64,000 bases of DNA from Novosphingobium resinovorum (GTDB lineage: Bacteria > Pseudomonadota > Alphaproteobacteria > Sphingomonadales > Sphingomonadaceae), in contig NZ_CP017075.1 in NCBI RefSeq assembly GCF_001742225.1, forward strand, positions 1,860,001-1,924,000, read 5' to 3'. Numbering within the stretch: position 1 is the stretch's first letter; each line of letters begins with the position of its first letter. Below the pieces are notes generated by a model. It made no database searches. It was given only the letters and a program-made list of their open reading frames with translations, and was not told the origin of the DNA. Position numbers and translations under genes: made by a program. Of the stretch, positions 32,505 through 40,934 are shown one piece after another.

Positions 32505-33881
32505 ATGTTGGACCAGAACAAGGCCGTGATCGGCGATCCCGTCCCCCAGATCCTGCGCCAATGGCTGCAGGCATGGCGTCCCTGCTTTACGGCTCCCAGT
32601 TGGGAGCATGTACTTGTTCTTGTGATGGGGGGCGTGCTGGCCACGGGCAAACGGACCGTCACGTCTTGCCTGCGCGTGACCGGCCGGGGCGATGCTGCCA
32701 ACTTTGCAACCTATCACCAGATCCTCAACCGCGCCCGCTGGAGCTCCCGTGCCGTTGCCAGGCGTTTACTGGGCATTGTGGTCGAACGGCTCGTGCCCGA
32801 TGGTCCTGTGGTCATCGGTATGGACGACACCATTGAGCGGCGATGGGGGCGCCGGATCACCGCACGGGGTATCTACCGCGACCCGGTCCGCTCCAGTCAC
32901 GGCCATTTCGTCAAAGCTAGCGGACTGCGCTGGCTCAGTTTTATGGTGCTCACCCCGGTGTCATGGACCCGCCTGATCAAAGCGCTGCCAGTCTTGACGT
33001 TGCTCGCTCCTTCGGAACGATCGAACCGTCAACGCGGCTGTCGTCATAAATTGCTGACGGACTGGGCGCGGCAGGGCGCGCTACAGCTGTCTCGCTGGCT
33101 GCCGGGTCGGCGGATCATCTTCATTGGCGACAGCAGCTTTGCTGTCCACGAACTGGCACATGCAATTGTCCGCCGGGCCACACTCATCAGCCGACTGCGG
33201 CTCGATGCCAACTTGTTTGCACAGCCTGCGGGGCGAACGGCACGCACGATGGGGCGCCCCGCACAGAAAGGGCGAGCATTACCAAAACTCAAGACCCTGC
33301 TCGCCAACCCGGCGACACGCTGGACCAGCATTCTCGTCTCTGCCTGGTATGGCCATGCGGGCGGCAAGACGCTCGAGATCACATCTGACATCGCCCTATG
33401 GTACAGGCCCGGCACCCCGGTCTTGCCGGTCCGCTGGGTCCTGGTTCGCGATCCTGACGGAAAGCGCGACCCGCAGGCCTTCTTCAGTACCGACATCACC
33501 CTCGAGCCCGCCGAGATGATCGCCCTCTACGTCCGCCGATGGCAGATCGAGGTCACCTTTGCAGAAACCCGCGCTCACCTTGGTGTCGAAACACAGCGCC
33601 AGTGGACCGACAAAGCCATAGCGCGAACCACGCCGGCGCTGCTGGGTCTCTACAGCCTAATATCGCTATGGGCCTGCGATCTGTTGACCATTAAAAGCAC
33701 CCCTTATTCCGCCGCCTGGTATCGAAAAACCAACCTGACATTCAGTGACGCCATCGGAGCTGTCCGTCTCCAACTCTGGGTCGGCGACATTAATCAACAC
33801 TCCCCGCCGCACCCAGAACCGAACTATATTCCCACAACCCGCCTAAAACGTATGGCTCAGGCACTATGCTTCGCTACCTGA
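32505..33881 (+). CDS. DDE transposase (DDE_5/IS701-like)
   Basis: The 458-residue protein starts at ATG 32505 (MLDQNKAVIGDPVPQILRQW). Candidate acidic catalytic residues are Asp in VIGMDDTIERRWG, Asp in IFIGDSSFAVHEL and Glu in RWQIEVTFAETRAHLG. Segments RGIYRDPVRSSHGHFVKASG and GRPAQKGRALPKL are typical of this DDE endonuclease group. The stop codon is one base from the right terminal repeat. The frame is intact. An open frame extends upstream through the passenger gene but is a shadow. Confidence 0.9.
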   Translation: MLDQNKAVIGDPVPQILRQWLQAWRPCFTAPSWEHVLVLVMGGVLATGKRTVTSCLRVTGRGDAANFATYHQILNRARWSSRAVARRLLGIVVERLVPDGPVVIGMDDTIERRWGRRITARGIYRDPVRSSHGHFVKASGLRWLSFMVLTPVSWTRLIKALPVLTLLAPSERSNRQRGCRHKLLTDWARQGALQLSRWLPGRRIIFIGDSSFAVHELAHAIVRRATLISRLRLDANLFAQPAGRTARTMGRPAQKGRALPKLKTLLANPATRWTSILVSAWYGHAGGKTLEITSDIALWYRPGTPVLPVRWVLVRDPDGKRDPQAFFSTDITLEPAEMIALYVRRWQIEVTFAETRAHLGVETQRQWTDKAIARTTPALLGLYSLISLWACDLLTIKSTPYSAAWYRKTNLTFSDAIGAVRLQLWVGDINQHSPPHPEPNYIPTTRLKRMAQALCFAT

Positions 33882-33897
33882 TCGTACAAAGTCGAGC

Positions 33898-34350
33898 TCA
33901 GATGTGGCGATGAAGTTCCAGATAGTCGCTGGGAATGCGCAGCGCGTCGGCCGCCACCTGCGTTTCGCGCAGGAAAAGCACGAGCGCGACGAGCAGCAGC
34001 ACGATCGCCGCAAGGAAGGTCACCGCCGCCGCCGCATGCCAGTCCATCCCGCCAAGGCCGGACAGGAACAGCACCGCCACCGTCACGCCGATCGCCAGCG
34101 CCGAGAGCACCATGAAGCGCACCGCCTGGGTGATCAGCGTCATGCGCCGGTTCACCAGCCGCAATTCGCTGACGACGATGTCGTGCTCCATGCCCTGCGT
34201 GGTGCCGTGCCGCTCCTGCAGGAGCCGCGCGCGATCGACCACGCGCCCGAGCCGCGTCGAGAGGATGTTGAGGATATTGCCGATGGCCACGAGCACGAAC
34301 ACCGGCGTCAGTGCCAACTGGATGGTCTGGACGATCATGTTCCCCTTCAT
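33898..34350 (-). CDS. DUF2721 family membrane protein
   Basis: The 150-residue protein has an N-terminal helix (QLALTPVFVLVAIGNILNILS), a basic amphipathic middle (RVVDRARLLQERHG) and two C-terminal helices (MVLSALAIGVTVAVLFLSGL; AVTFLAAIVLLLVALVLFL). This is the DUF2721 layout; function unknown. The adjacent IS inserted exactly at its stop: the duplicated CTCAG contains the TGA, so the reading frame is unchanged. Confidence 0.88.
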   Translation of the reverse strand: MKGNMIVQTIQLALTPVFVLVAIGNILNILSTRLGRVVDRARLLQERHGTTQGMEHDIVVSELRLVNRRMTLITQAVRFMVLSALAIGVTVAVLFLSGLGGMDWHAAAAVTFLAAIVLLLVALVLFLRETQVAADALRIPSDYLELHRHI

Positions 34351-34356
34351 GCACCG

Positions 34357-35193
34357 TCAGGACGCGATTTTACAGGGCCTCGTCAGCAGGCAAACGCCGT
34401 TTTCCGCAAATCGCACGTCGGCGAGGCTCATCGCCAGCGCACAGCTGCCGGGCGCGATGGACTCGCCGGCGACTTCGACCGCGCCCTCGCGCGGGATCAC
34501 CAGCAGTGCATCGGGATAGCGCATTGCGATCTCCTGCGACGGCACGCCCGCGACCTGGTCCAGCACGAAGAGCGGGCCATCGACCAGCACCTGCGAACCG
34601 TCCAGCGGCACGTGCTTGAACCATTGTTCACGCGAGTACGGCTCGCCGTGCGATACCGCCATCCCGTCCTCCAGATGCAGCTCGCGCGGGCGGCCGTAGT
34701 CGTAGAGGCGATAGGTAATGTCGCTGTTCTGCTGCACCTCGATCAGGCTGACGCCCGCGCCGATGGCATGGACGGTGTTGGCCGGGATATAGAAGAAATC
34801 GCCCGGCGCGACCTCGTGCCAGGTCATCAGGTGTTCGATCGACCCGTCGAGCGCGGCGGCGCGCATCGCGTCCTCGCCGATCTCCCGGTCGAAGCCGATG
34901 CCCAGCTTGCCGCCCGGCTCGGCAGCGACGATCAGCCAGCATTCCTCCTTGCCCTGCCGCCCGATGCCCTTGGCCAGCGTCTGCGCGTCCGAAGGGTGGA
35001 CCTGCACCGACAGCGCCTCGCTGGCGAAGATGTACTTGACCAGAAGCTCGGGCAGAGCGGCGGGCGGCTCGAACCAGATTTCGCCGATGCGCTGGCCCTC
35101 GGGCGCCTCGAACGGCGCAGGCAGGACGTCCAGGCCCCAGGGCTTCTCGACCTGTCGGATCGGCAGCGAGGAGGAAGCGCGGGCGTTGGTCAT
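34357..35193 (-). CDS. Mannose-6-phosphate isomerase, class I
   Basis: The 278-residue protein from ATG 35193 has the cupin zinc-ligand motifs of type I PMI: VQVHPSD, GKEECWLIV and the HAIGAGVSLIEVQQNSD block. It interconverts fructose-6-P and mannose-6-P to supply GDP-mannose for polysaccharides. It is shorter than E. coli ManA, as in many alphaproteobacteria. The mannose-1-P guanylyltransferase gene lies 10 bases upstream, so the two form an operon. DUF2721 follows after six bases. Confidence 0.9.
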   Translation of the reverse strand: MTNARASSSLPIRQVEKPWGLDVLPAPFEAPEGQRIGEIWFEPPAALPELLVKYIFASEALSVQVHPSDAQTLAKGIGRQGKEECWLIVAAEPGGKLGIGFDREIGEDAMRAAALDGSIEHLMTWHEVAPGDFFYIPANTVHAIGAGVSLIEVQQNSDITYRLYDYGRPRELHLEDGMAVSHGEPYSREQWFKHVPLDGSQVLVDGPLFVLDQVAGVPSQEIAMRYPDALLVIPREGAVEVAGESIAPGSCALAMSLADVRFAENGVCLLTRPCKIAS

Positions 35194-35203
35194 CGGCGAA
35201 TAC

Positions 35204-36250
35204 TCACTGATTCCTGGCGCCGGAAAGATTGCCCACCTTCTGCACGCCGGCAACCGTAGTGATCATGATGTCATCGCCATCGACGACGACGATCACGTCC
35301 TCCAGCCCGATCACAGAGACGCGCGGGCCGTCGCTGTCGACCAGCACGCCGCGGCAGTCGACCATCTCGACCGTGCCCGAACCGCGCACCGAATTGCCGT
35401 GCTCATCGCTTTCCAGCGCCTCGTGCAGCGCCTGCCAGTTGCCGATGTCCGACCAGTCCATGTCGGCGGGCACCATCGCCGCGCGGGTGGTGTTCTCCAT
35501 CACCGCGTAGTCGACCGAGACGCTGGGCACTTCGGCAAAGGTCGCCGCATCGGGATGGAAGCGCTGGCCGTCCTCGGCGCCCTTCGCCACCGCATCCGCG
35601 ACGCTGGTGGCGACGTCCGGGCGGTGCGCGGTCAGTTCGGCGAGGAAGTCCTTCACCCGGAACGCGAAGATTCCGCCGTTCCAGGCGTAGATCCCTTCGG
35701 CAAGGAACGCCTTGGCGCGCTCCAGATCCGGCTTCTCGACGAACTGCGCGGTGCGGAAACCGCCGTGCTCGGGAATTGCCTCGCCGCGCTTGAGGTAGCC
35801 GAAGCCGGTTTCGGGCGCCGTCGCCTCGATGCCGAAGGACACCAGCCAGCCCTGCTGCGCCAACCCCGCCGCAGCGGCTGCGGCGACCGCGAAAGCCTCG
35901 GTATTGCCGATGTGGTGATCGCTCGGACAGACCAGCATCACCGCGTCCTCGGGCAGGCGGCAGGCGGCGAGCGCAATGGCGGCGGCGGTGTTGCGCGCCG
36001 AAGGCTCGACGATGACCTGCGCCCCCTCGACCACGCCGAGTTGCGCCTCGACGTGGGCGAGGTGCTTGTGGCCGGTCACCACGACCGGGGCCGCGAAGCC
36101 TCCCGAGCCGGGACAACGGGCCAGCGCCGCTTCGAACAGGGTGCTGTCGCCGACCAGCGGCAGGAACGGCTTGGGCATCGCGGCCCGGCTGCGCGGCCAC
36201 AGGCGCGTGCCGCTGCCTCCGCAGAGAATGACGGGAACAAGGATCGACAT
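35204..36250 (-). CDS. Mannose-1-phosphate guanylyltransferase
   Basis: The 348-residue protein starts at ATG 36250 (MSILVPVILCGGSGTRLWPRS). The pyrophosphorylase signature GGSGTRLWP, the FVEKPD segment, NGGIFAF and DMDWSDIGNW are typical of GDP-mannose pyrophosphorylases. It lacks the fused C-terminal PMI domain of AlgA/ManC, and the isomerase is encoded separately just downstream. It makes GDP-mannose for exopolysaccharide or lipopolysaccharide. Confidence 0.94.
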   Translation of the reverse strand: MSILVPVILCGGSGTRLWPRSRAAMPKPFLPLVGDSTLFEAALARCPGSGGFAAPVVVTGHKHLAHVEAQLGVVEGAQVIVEPSARNTAAAIALAACRLPEDAVMLVCPSDHHIGNTEAFAVAAAAAAGLAQQGWLVSFGIEATAPETGFGYLKRGEAIPEHGGFRTAQFVEKPDLERAKAFLAEGIYAWNGGIFAFRVKDFLAELTAHRPDVATSVADAVAKGAEDGQRFHPDAATFAEVPSVSVDYAVMENTTRAAMVPADMDWSDIGNWQALHEALESDEHGNSVRGSGTVEMVDCRGVLVDSDGPRVSVIGLEDVIVVVDGDDIMITTVAGVQKVGNLSGARNQ

Positions 36251-36341
36251 AGGGTAAAGTTTCGCTCGTCCGCTGACGGATACCAGTTCGATGGTCATAG
36301 CCGCCCAATGCTGCAATGCAACGTCGCGCGTGTATATTACG

Positions 36342-37070
36342 TCAATAAAACCAGCGCTGACGCCAGCGATAAATCGCTTCTACTGTTTTTCCGCCAGTAT
36401 CTTTTGCCGGGCGAAAGCGAAAACGGCGCATCGCGAGGTCGCAGGTAATGCGGTCCGCCTCCGGGTCCGGGCTGGGCTGCACGATCCGGCAGGCGGCGAC
36501 GCGGCCATCGGTTCCTACCCTGAGGTCGATGGTCACCGATGCCCCGACCCGCAAGTCCCGGGTGGCGCGGGGGTAGTCCTTCGCCGAATTGATGTCTCCC
36601 GCCACCTTCACCGTCGGCGATGCGCCGCCGCCGCCGGTGCCATCCCCGCCTGCGCCCGCGCCGGTGCCCGAACCGAAGCCCGACGCCCCCGTGCCCTCGC
36701 CCTGCGCGGTGGCTCCGGCAGCGTTTTCCGCGCCTTTGCCCGCCACCGGAGGAGCTTGCGCGGGGCGGACGACCACGGGCGTCCTGGGCGCCGGGACCGG
36801 GCGCGGGTCCGCTTTGCGACCCGCAGCCGCGGCTGCGCCCTCTTCGCGCGGGGCTGCGCTGCTCGGTGCGGAAGAGGGGACAGGCGCGGGCGGCGGCGGA
36901 GGTTCGGCCGCAATCGTGAAGGCCCGCGTCACCGATCGCGCCACTTGCGCGGCGAGGTCCGGGGTGAACGCCCGCACCAGCCCGGCAATCACGACGACGT
37001 GGATCAGCAGCACGACCGCCGCGATCTTCCAGCGCGGTTTGTGCTCCTGCCGATATCCGCTGCGCATCAT
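36342..37070 (-). CDS. TonB-like energy transducer protein
   Basis: The 242-residue protein starts at ATG 37070 or 37067. A basic N-terminus precedes one transmembrane helix (AAVVLLIHVVVIAGLVRAF), then a Pro-rich and Gly-rich spacer crosses the periplasm, and a C-terminal TonB-like domain ends with EAIYRWRQRWFY. TonB couples the proton gradient, with ExbBD, to outer-membrane receptors; ExbBD genes are not adjacent. It lies upstream of mannose genes and divergent from the catabolic region with a TonB-dependent receptor 1.2 kb away. Confidence 0.85.
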   Translation of the reverse strand: MMRSGYRQEHKPRWKIAAVVLLIHVVVIAGLVRAFTPDLAAQVARSVTRAFTIAAEPPPPPAPVPSSAPSSAAPREEGAAAAAGRKADPRPVPAPRTPVVVRPAQAPPVAGKGAENAAGATAQGEGTGASGFGSGTGAGAGGDGTGGGGASPTVKVAGDINSAKDYPRATRDLRVGASVTIDLRVGTDGRVAACRIVQPSPDPEADRITCDLAMRRFRFRPAKDTGGKTVEAIYRWRQRWFY

Positions 37071-37168
37071 CGCCCGGTGATCGCACGGGCGTGCAAGCCG
37101 GCGCAACCTTTGACAAGGTCCGGCTTTGACAAGGCCCGGGCCACCGATCATTCCTTTCTGCGACACAT

Positions 37169-37187
37169 CATTCACATATGCGATAAT
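37169..37187. promoter_or_regulatory. Putative regulon operator, site 1
   Basis: CATTCACATATGCGATAAT lies 12 bases before the DLH-like gene and matches CATTCACTAATGCGATAAT at 45042 in 17 of 19 positions. The core ATTCnnnnnTGCGA recurs in other catabolic promoters of the window (42069, 45063) and, less exactly, at 37987. Confidence 0.5.
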
Positions 37188-37198
37188 GAGGAGCAGCC

Positions 37199-37924
37199 AT
37201 GGCGATGGACGACAGATTCGAACCGGTTGCCTGCAACCACGAAGGGATCGCACTGGAAGGTTTCGTGGCCCGGCCGCAAAGCGACGGCCCCCATGCGGCG
37301 GTGCTGATGATCCCGGGAGCCACTGGCCCTGGCCTCAGCTTCGAAGCGGCGGTGCAGGCGGTTGCCAAGGCCGGCTACGTCGCGGTCGCTGCCAGCATGT
37401 ACGCGCGCGGCGCCGACATCTCGACTCCGCAGGCGGCGGGCCGGCACTTCGCAGACCTGATGGAACGGCCCGAAGTCCTGCGCGCACGCGTCGTCGCCTG
37501 GTTCGAGGCGGTGTGCGCCCTGCCCGGCGTCGATCCCGAGCGGGTCGCAGCGGTGGGCTATTGCTTCGGCGGCAAGTGCGTCCTCGAACTCGCCCGCAGC
37601 GGCGCACCGGTCCGGGCGGTTTCGAGCTTTCATGGCCTCCTCGCCACGCATGCACCGGCTGCGCCCGGCACTGTCACGCCGCACATAGCCATCTGGACCG
37701 GCGGCCGCGACCCTTACGTGCCGCGCGCCGACTTCGATGCGGTGCGCGCAGAACTCGATCTGGCCGGTGCGAACTACTCCGCGACCGAGTTCGCACGCGC
37801 CCGCCACGCCTTCACCGACCCCGATCACGACGGTATCGCCGAGGGGATAGAATATGACGCGGCGGCACATCGAATTGCCTGGAGCGGCACTCTCGCCCTG
37901 CTCGAAGTGATCCTTTCGGCATGA
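37199..37924 (+). CDS. Dienelactone hydrolase family protein
   Basis: The 241-residue alpha/beta hydrolase has the DLH triad Cys122 (GYCFGGK), Asp171 (GGRDPY) and His203 (ARHAFTDP). DLH enzymes open lactone intermediates in aromatic degradation, though many relatives act on other esters. A Shine-Dalgarno GAGGAG lies nine bases before ATG 37199. It is the first gene of the rightward accessory region, next to the putative operator; it is divergent from the TonB-like gene. Confidence 0.9.
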   Translation: MAMDDRFEPVACNHEGIALEGFVARPQSDGPHAAVLMIPGATGPGLSFEAAVQAVAKAGYVAVAASMYARGADISTPQAAGRHFADLMERPEVLRARVVAWFEAVCALPGVDPERVAAVGYCFGGKCVLELARSGAPVRAVSSFHGLLATHAPAAPGTVTPHIAIWTGGRDPYVPRADFDAVRAELDLAGANYSATEFARARHAFTDPDHDGIAEGIEYDAAAHRIAWSGTLALLEVILSA

Positions 37925-38261
37925 TTTGCTGAACAGGTGTTACAATTGCGCCACGCTCTCGGATTAATTCGTATTTTCGATGTATAATTCCCAATTGTGA
38001 ACTGAATGTCTCACAGTTATCCTTGCAAACAGACGAGGGATTCGTAATGTTTCCCTCAAGCAAGAAGGTCTGCCGGGCATCGGCACCAGGGAGAGAGAAC
38101 AGGCGCTGACGGGGGCGTCGATCGCTGGCCGGCCATGCCGGATCCGGACGCTTCCCCATTTCGATTATCCCCAAACTCCCGCGCGGACCGGCAACAGCCG
38201 GCCGTCCCGCAGAACCGTCTGCCGATAACGAGAACAATGTTTCCGGAGGAGAGGAGAAATC
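37925..38261 (+). promoter_or_regulatory. Promoter region of the TonB-dependent receptor gene
   Basis: This 337-base gap has no credible gene. ATTCCCAATTGTGAA at 37987-38001 matches the site-4 motif in 12 of 15 positions. GAGAACAATGTTTC at 38230-38243 resembles the TetR palindrome at 54613. A GGAGGAGAGG ribosome-binding stretch lies just before ATG 38262. The start of transcription cannot be fixed by eye. Confidence 0.5.
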
Positions 38262-40826
38262 ATGAGTGCAAGGAATTTCAGGAGCCGGCTCACCAGCAGC
38301 GTTGCGGTCCCGGCAATCGCCTTTGCGGGGCTGACGGCGACGCCGCTAATGGCGCAGGGCATCAACCCGGACGAGATCATCGTCACCGCCCGTCGTACCG
38401 AAGAACGCCTGCAGGACGTGCCGATCTCGATCACCGTGTTCAGCGGCGACCAGATCCAGAAGCGCAACATCGCGGTCGCCTCCGACCTTGCGGTCTTCAC
38501 CCCTTCGCTCTCGGTCAACACGCGTTACGGGCCTGAGAAATCGACGTTCTCCATCCGCGGCTTCAACCAGGACGCCTCGACCGCGCCGACCGTGGGCGTA
38601 TACTTCGCCGACGTCGTGGGCGTGCGCGCGCAGGGTGGCACGGCAGGCGGCAACACCGTGGGCGCGGGCGCTTTCACCGACCTCCAGAACGTGCAGGTGC
38701 TGAAAGGCCCGCAAGGCACCCTGCAGGGCCGCAACACCACCGGCGGCGCCGTGCTGCTGGTGCCGGCCAAGCCCACCGACCTGCTCGAAGCCTCGATCGA
38801 GGGGACTTACGGCAACTACGACCAGAAGCGCGTCCAGGCGATGTTCAACGCACCGCTGGCCGATACCTTCAAGGTCCGCGTCGCGATCGACCGCAACGAG
38901 CGCGACGGCTATATGAAAAACCATTCCGGCGTCGGCCCGAAGGACTTCAACGACGTCAATTACTTCTACGGCCGTCTCAGCGTCGTTGCGGACCTGACCC
39001 CGAACCTCGAGAACTACACGATCTTCCACTACAGCCGTTCGGACACCAACGGCTATGCTTCGCACTACGAGTTCTGCGATTCCAACCCCGGCGATCCGCG
39101 TCAGATCAACCCGGCGACGATCTCCCCCATCAACCCGAACGGCAGCAAGTACAGCATCAGCCGCTACTACACCTCGCTGGCCGCCTGCGACCAGATCGCC
39201 CGTCAGACCGCGCGCGGCGACGGCCCTCTCGACGTCGATGTGAGCGATCCCGACCCGCGCATGTTCCTGCGCACCTGGCAGGCGATCAACACGACGACCT
39301 GGCAAGCCAGCGACACGATCACGATCAAGAACATCGTCAGTTACGGCGAATACCGCGAGCAGAGCCAGTTCCAGCTCTACAGCGACAACTTCACGGTGCC
39401 GGACACGGCGATCACCCGTTATTACGCGGCGCGCAGAGGCCCGCAGATCGGCCAGCCGTTCGACTACATCCAGCTCGGCACCCAGCCCGGCCACGATGCG
39501 GCCGCAGAATCCACCACCACCGAGGAACTGCAGATCCAGGGGCGCTCGGCCGACGGCAAGTTCAACTTCGTGGTCGGCGGCTATCTCGAATTCAGCCGGC
39601 CGCTCGGCTACAACCAGCAACGTACCGGAATCTACGGCAACTGCGTTGATCCGGGGGTCCTGAACTGCTCGGGCGGCCTGCCACTGTCCGACAGCGCCCC
39701 GATCCCGGGCACCATCATCTCGGAATCGCGCACGCAACTGGCGTTCGACAACCACGGCGTCTTCGCGCAAGGCACCTATCGCTTCACGGACCAGCTGGCA
39801 CTGACCCTTGGCGGGCGCTGGACGTTCGACAAGATCGCGGGCTATTCCGAAAGCAATCGCCGCGTGTTCGCCAGCGTGCCCAGTGTCGGCTACGTGCTTT
39901 CGAACTGGGTGTGCAACGACAACCTGAACCATGCGACCGTCAATCTGATCGCCAACGGCGGCGACCTGACGGCATGCGGCACGCGGATCACCGTCAAGTC
40001 GAACAAGCCGACGTGGCTGATCGACCTCGACTTCAAGCCGACGCCCGATACCCTGATCTATGCCAAGTACGCGCGCGGCTATCGCCAGGGTACGGTGAAC
40101 TTCACCAATCCGGGGCTGGAGACCGCCCTTCCCGAGAAAGTCGATGCCTACGAGGTCGGCGCCAAGCTGACATTCCGCGGAGCCCTGCCCGGCTATCTCA
40201 ACGTCGCCGGGTTCTGGAACGATTTCTCGAACCAGCAGGTATTCGGCGCGCTCATTCCCAAGCCCGAAAGCGGATTGGTCGGCGGCTCGGCGATCATCAA
40301 CGCGGGTAAATCCGTCATCAGAGGCGTCGAGGTGGATGCAGGCGTGACCCCGTTCCAGGGGCTGCGGCTCTCGGCGGGATATGCCTATCTCGACACCAAG
40401 CTCAAGGACCTCATCACGCCCACGCTCTCGGCGGACAGCCCCTTCCTGCAGATCATCCCGCGCGGGCGGATCGGAGGTCCGCTGACCTACTCGCCCAAGC
40501 ACAAGCTGACGCTCTCGGGCGATTACTCGGTTCCGCTGGGCGACAACGTCGGTGAGCTGAACTTCGGGGCGGTCTTCACGTATACGGCCAAGCAGTTCGT
40601 CGATGGGAACCTGCAGATCCCCGGCTACAGCCTGCTGAACCTCAATGCCGGCATCACCGACGTGGGCGGCTCGGGCTTCGACGTGGTCGTCTTCGCGCAG
40701 AATGTGACGAACAAGCACTATCGCACCACGTCGGGCGGCGGCTACGATTCTTCGGGTATCGGCGACTTCATGTACGGCCCGCCGCGCATGTACGGGGTGC
40801 GCCTCAAGTACGCCTTCGGGCGCTGA
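38262..40826 (+). CDS. TonB-dependent outer-membrane receptor
   Basis: The 854-residue protein has a signal peptide (to about residue 31, LMAQG), the TonB box DEIIVTARRTEERL (about 36-49), a plug domain (about 50-170, with RGFNQDASTAPTVGVYFADV and LKGPQGTLQGRNTTGGAV), and a 22-strand barrel ending in the Phe-rich tail VRLKYAFGR. It belongs to the FecA/BtuB-like sphingomonad receptors used for uptake of large or hydrophobic substrates as well as siderophores. Location among P450 and CoA genes favours import of an organic compound. The substrate is unknown. Confidence 0.93.
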   Translation: MSARNFRSRLTSSVAVPAIAFAGLTATPLMAQGINPDEIIVTARRTEERLQDVPISITVFSGDQIQKRNIAVASDLAVFTPSLSVNTRYGPEKSTFSIRGFNQDASTAPTVGVYFADVVGVRAQGGTAGGNTVGAGAFTDLQNVQVLKGPQGTLQGRNTTGGAVLLVPAKPTDLLEASIEGTYGNYDQKRVQAMFNAPLADTFKVRVAIDRNERDGYMKNHSGVGPKDFNDVNYFYGRLSVVADLTPNLENYTIFHYSRSDTNGYASHYEFCDSNPGDPRQINPATISPINPNGSKYSISRYYTSLAACDQIARQTARGDGPLDVDVSDPDPRMFLRTWQAINTTTWQASDTITIKNIVSYGEYREQSQFQLYSDNFTVPDTAITRYYAARRGPQIGQPFDYIQLGTQPGHDAAAESTTTEELQIQGRSADGKFNFVVGGYLEFSRPLGYNQQRTGIYGNCVDPGVLNCSGGLPLSDSAPIPGTIISESRTQLAFDNHGVFAQGTYRFTDQLALTLGGRWTFDKIAGYSESNRRVFASVPSVGYVLSNWVCNDNLNHATVNLIANGGDLTACGTRITVKSNKPTWLIDLDFKPTPDTLIYAKYARGYRQGTVNFTNPGLETALPEKVDAYEVGAKLTFRGALPGYLNVAGFWNDFSNQQVFGALIPKPESGLVGGSAIINAGKSVIRGVEVDAGVTPFQGLRLSAGYAYLDTKLKDLITPTLSADSPFLQIIPRGRIGGPLTYSPKHKLTLSGDYSVPLGDNVGELNFGAVFTYTAKQFVDGNLQIPGYSLLNLNAGITDVGGSGFDVVVFAQNVTNKHYRTTSGGGYDSSGIGDFMYGPPRMYGVRLKYAFGR

Positions 40827-40841
40827 TCTTGCACGACACGA

Positions 40842-40870
40842 ACCCCGCGCCGCCGAGTGCGCGGGGTTTC
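40842..40870 (+). terminator. Terminator of the receptor gene
   Basis: AACCCCGCGC (40842-40851) with GCGCGGGGTT (40860-40869), then T. It follows the receptor stop by 15 bases. Confidence 0.7.
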
Positions 40871-40896
40871 GTTACGGCCCTCGCGGCCGGACCTTG

Positions 40897-40926
40897 GGCC
40901 ACGCCGTCACCGGCGTGGCCCTTTTC
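40897..40926 (+). terminator. Second terminator between convergent genes
   Basis: GGGCCACGCC (40897-40906) with GGCGTGGCCC (40913-40922) followed by TTTT. It lies between the receptor gene and the convergent phosphotransferase gene. Confidence 0.75.
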
Positions 40927-40934
40927 ATGGGAAG

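Larger units (their letters stand above)
32094..33896 (+). mobile_element. Insertion sequence with passenger gene, 1803 bp
   Basis: Perfect 14-base terminal inverted repeats (CTCGACTTTGTACG at 32094-32107; complement at 33883-33896) are flanked by the 5-base direct repeat CTCAG (32089-32093, 33897-33901), a target duplication. Similarity of the ends extends inward as TCAGGT after a small gap. The element encodes a DDE transposase rightward and a 94-residue protein leftward, and each gene's stop codon lies in or next to the end repeat. Both genes are intact, so it may be active. The family is probably IS701/IS4-like by transposase, although the 5-base duplication is not the typical IS701 signature. 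Confidence 0.85.

Noticed and set aside
38346..40718. 790-codon leftward frame antisense to the receptor
   Set aside because: Low-complexity Val/Asp/Arg composition and no domain; the TonB receptor frame on the other strand is clear.
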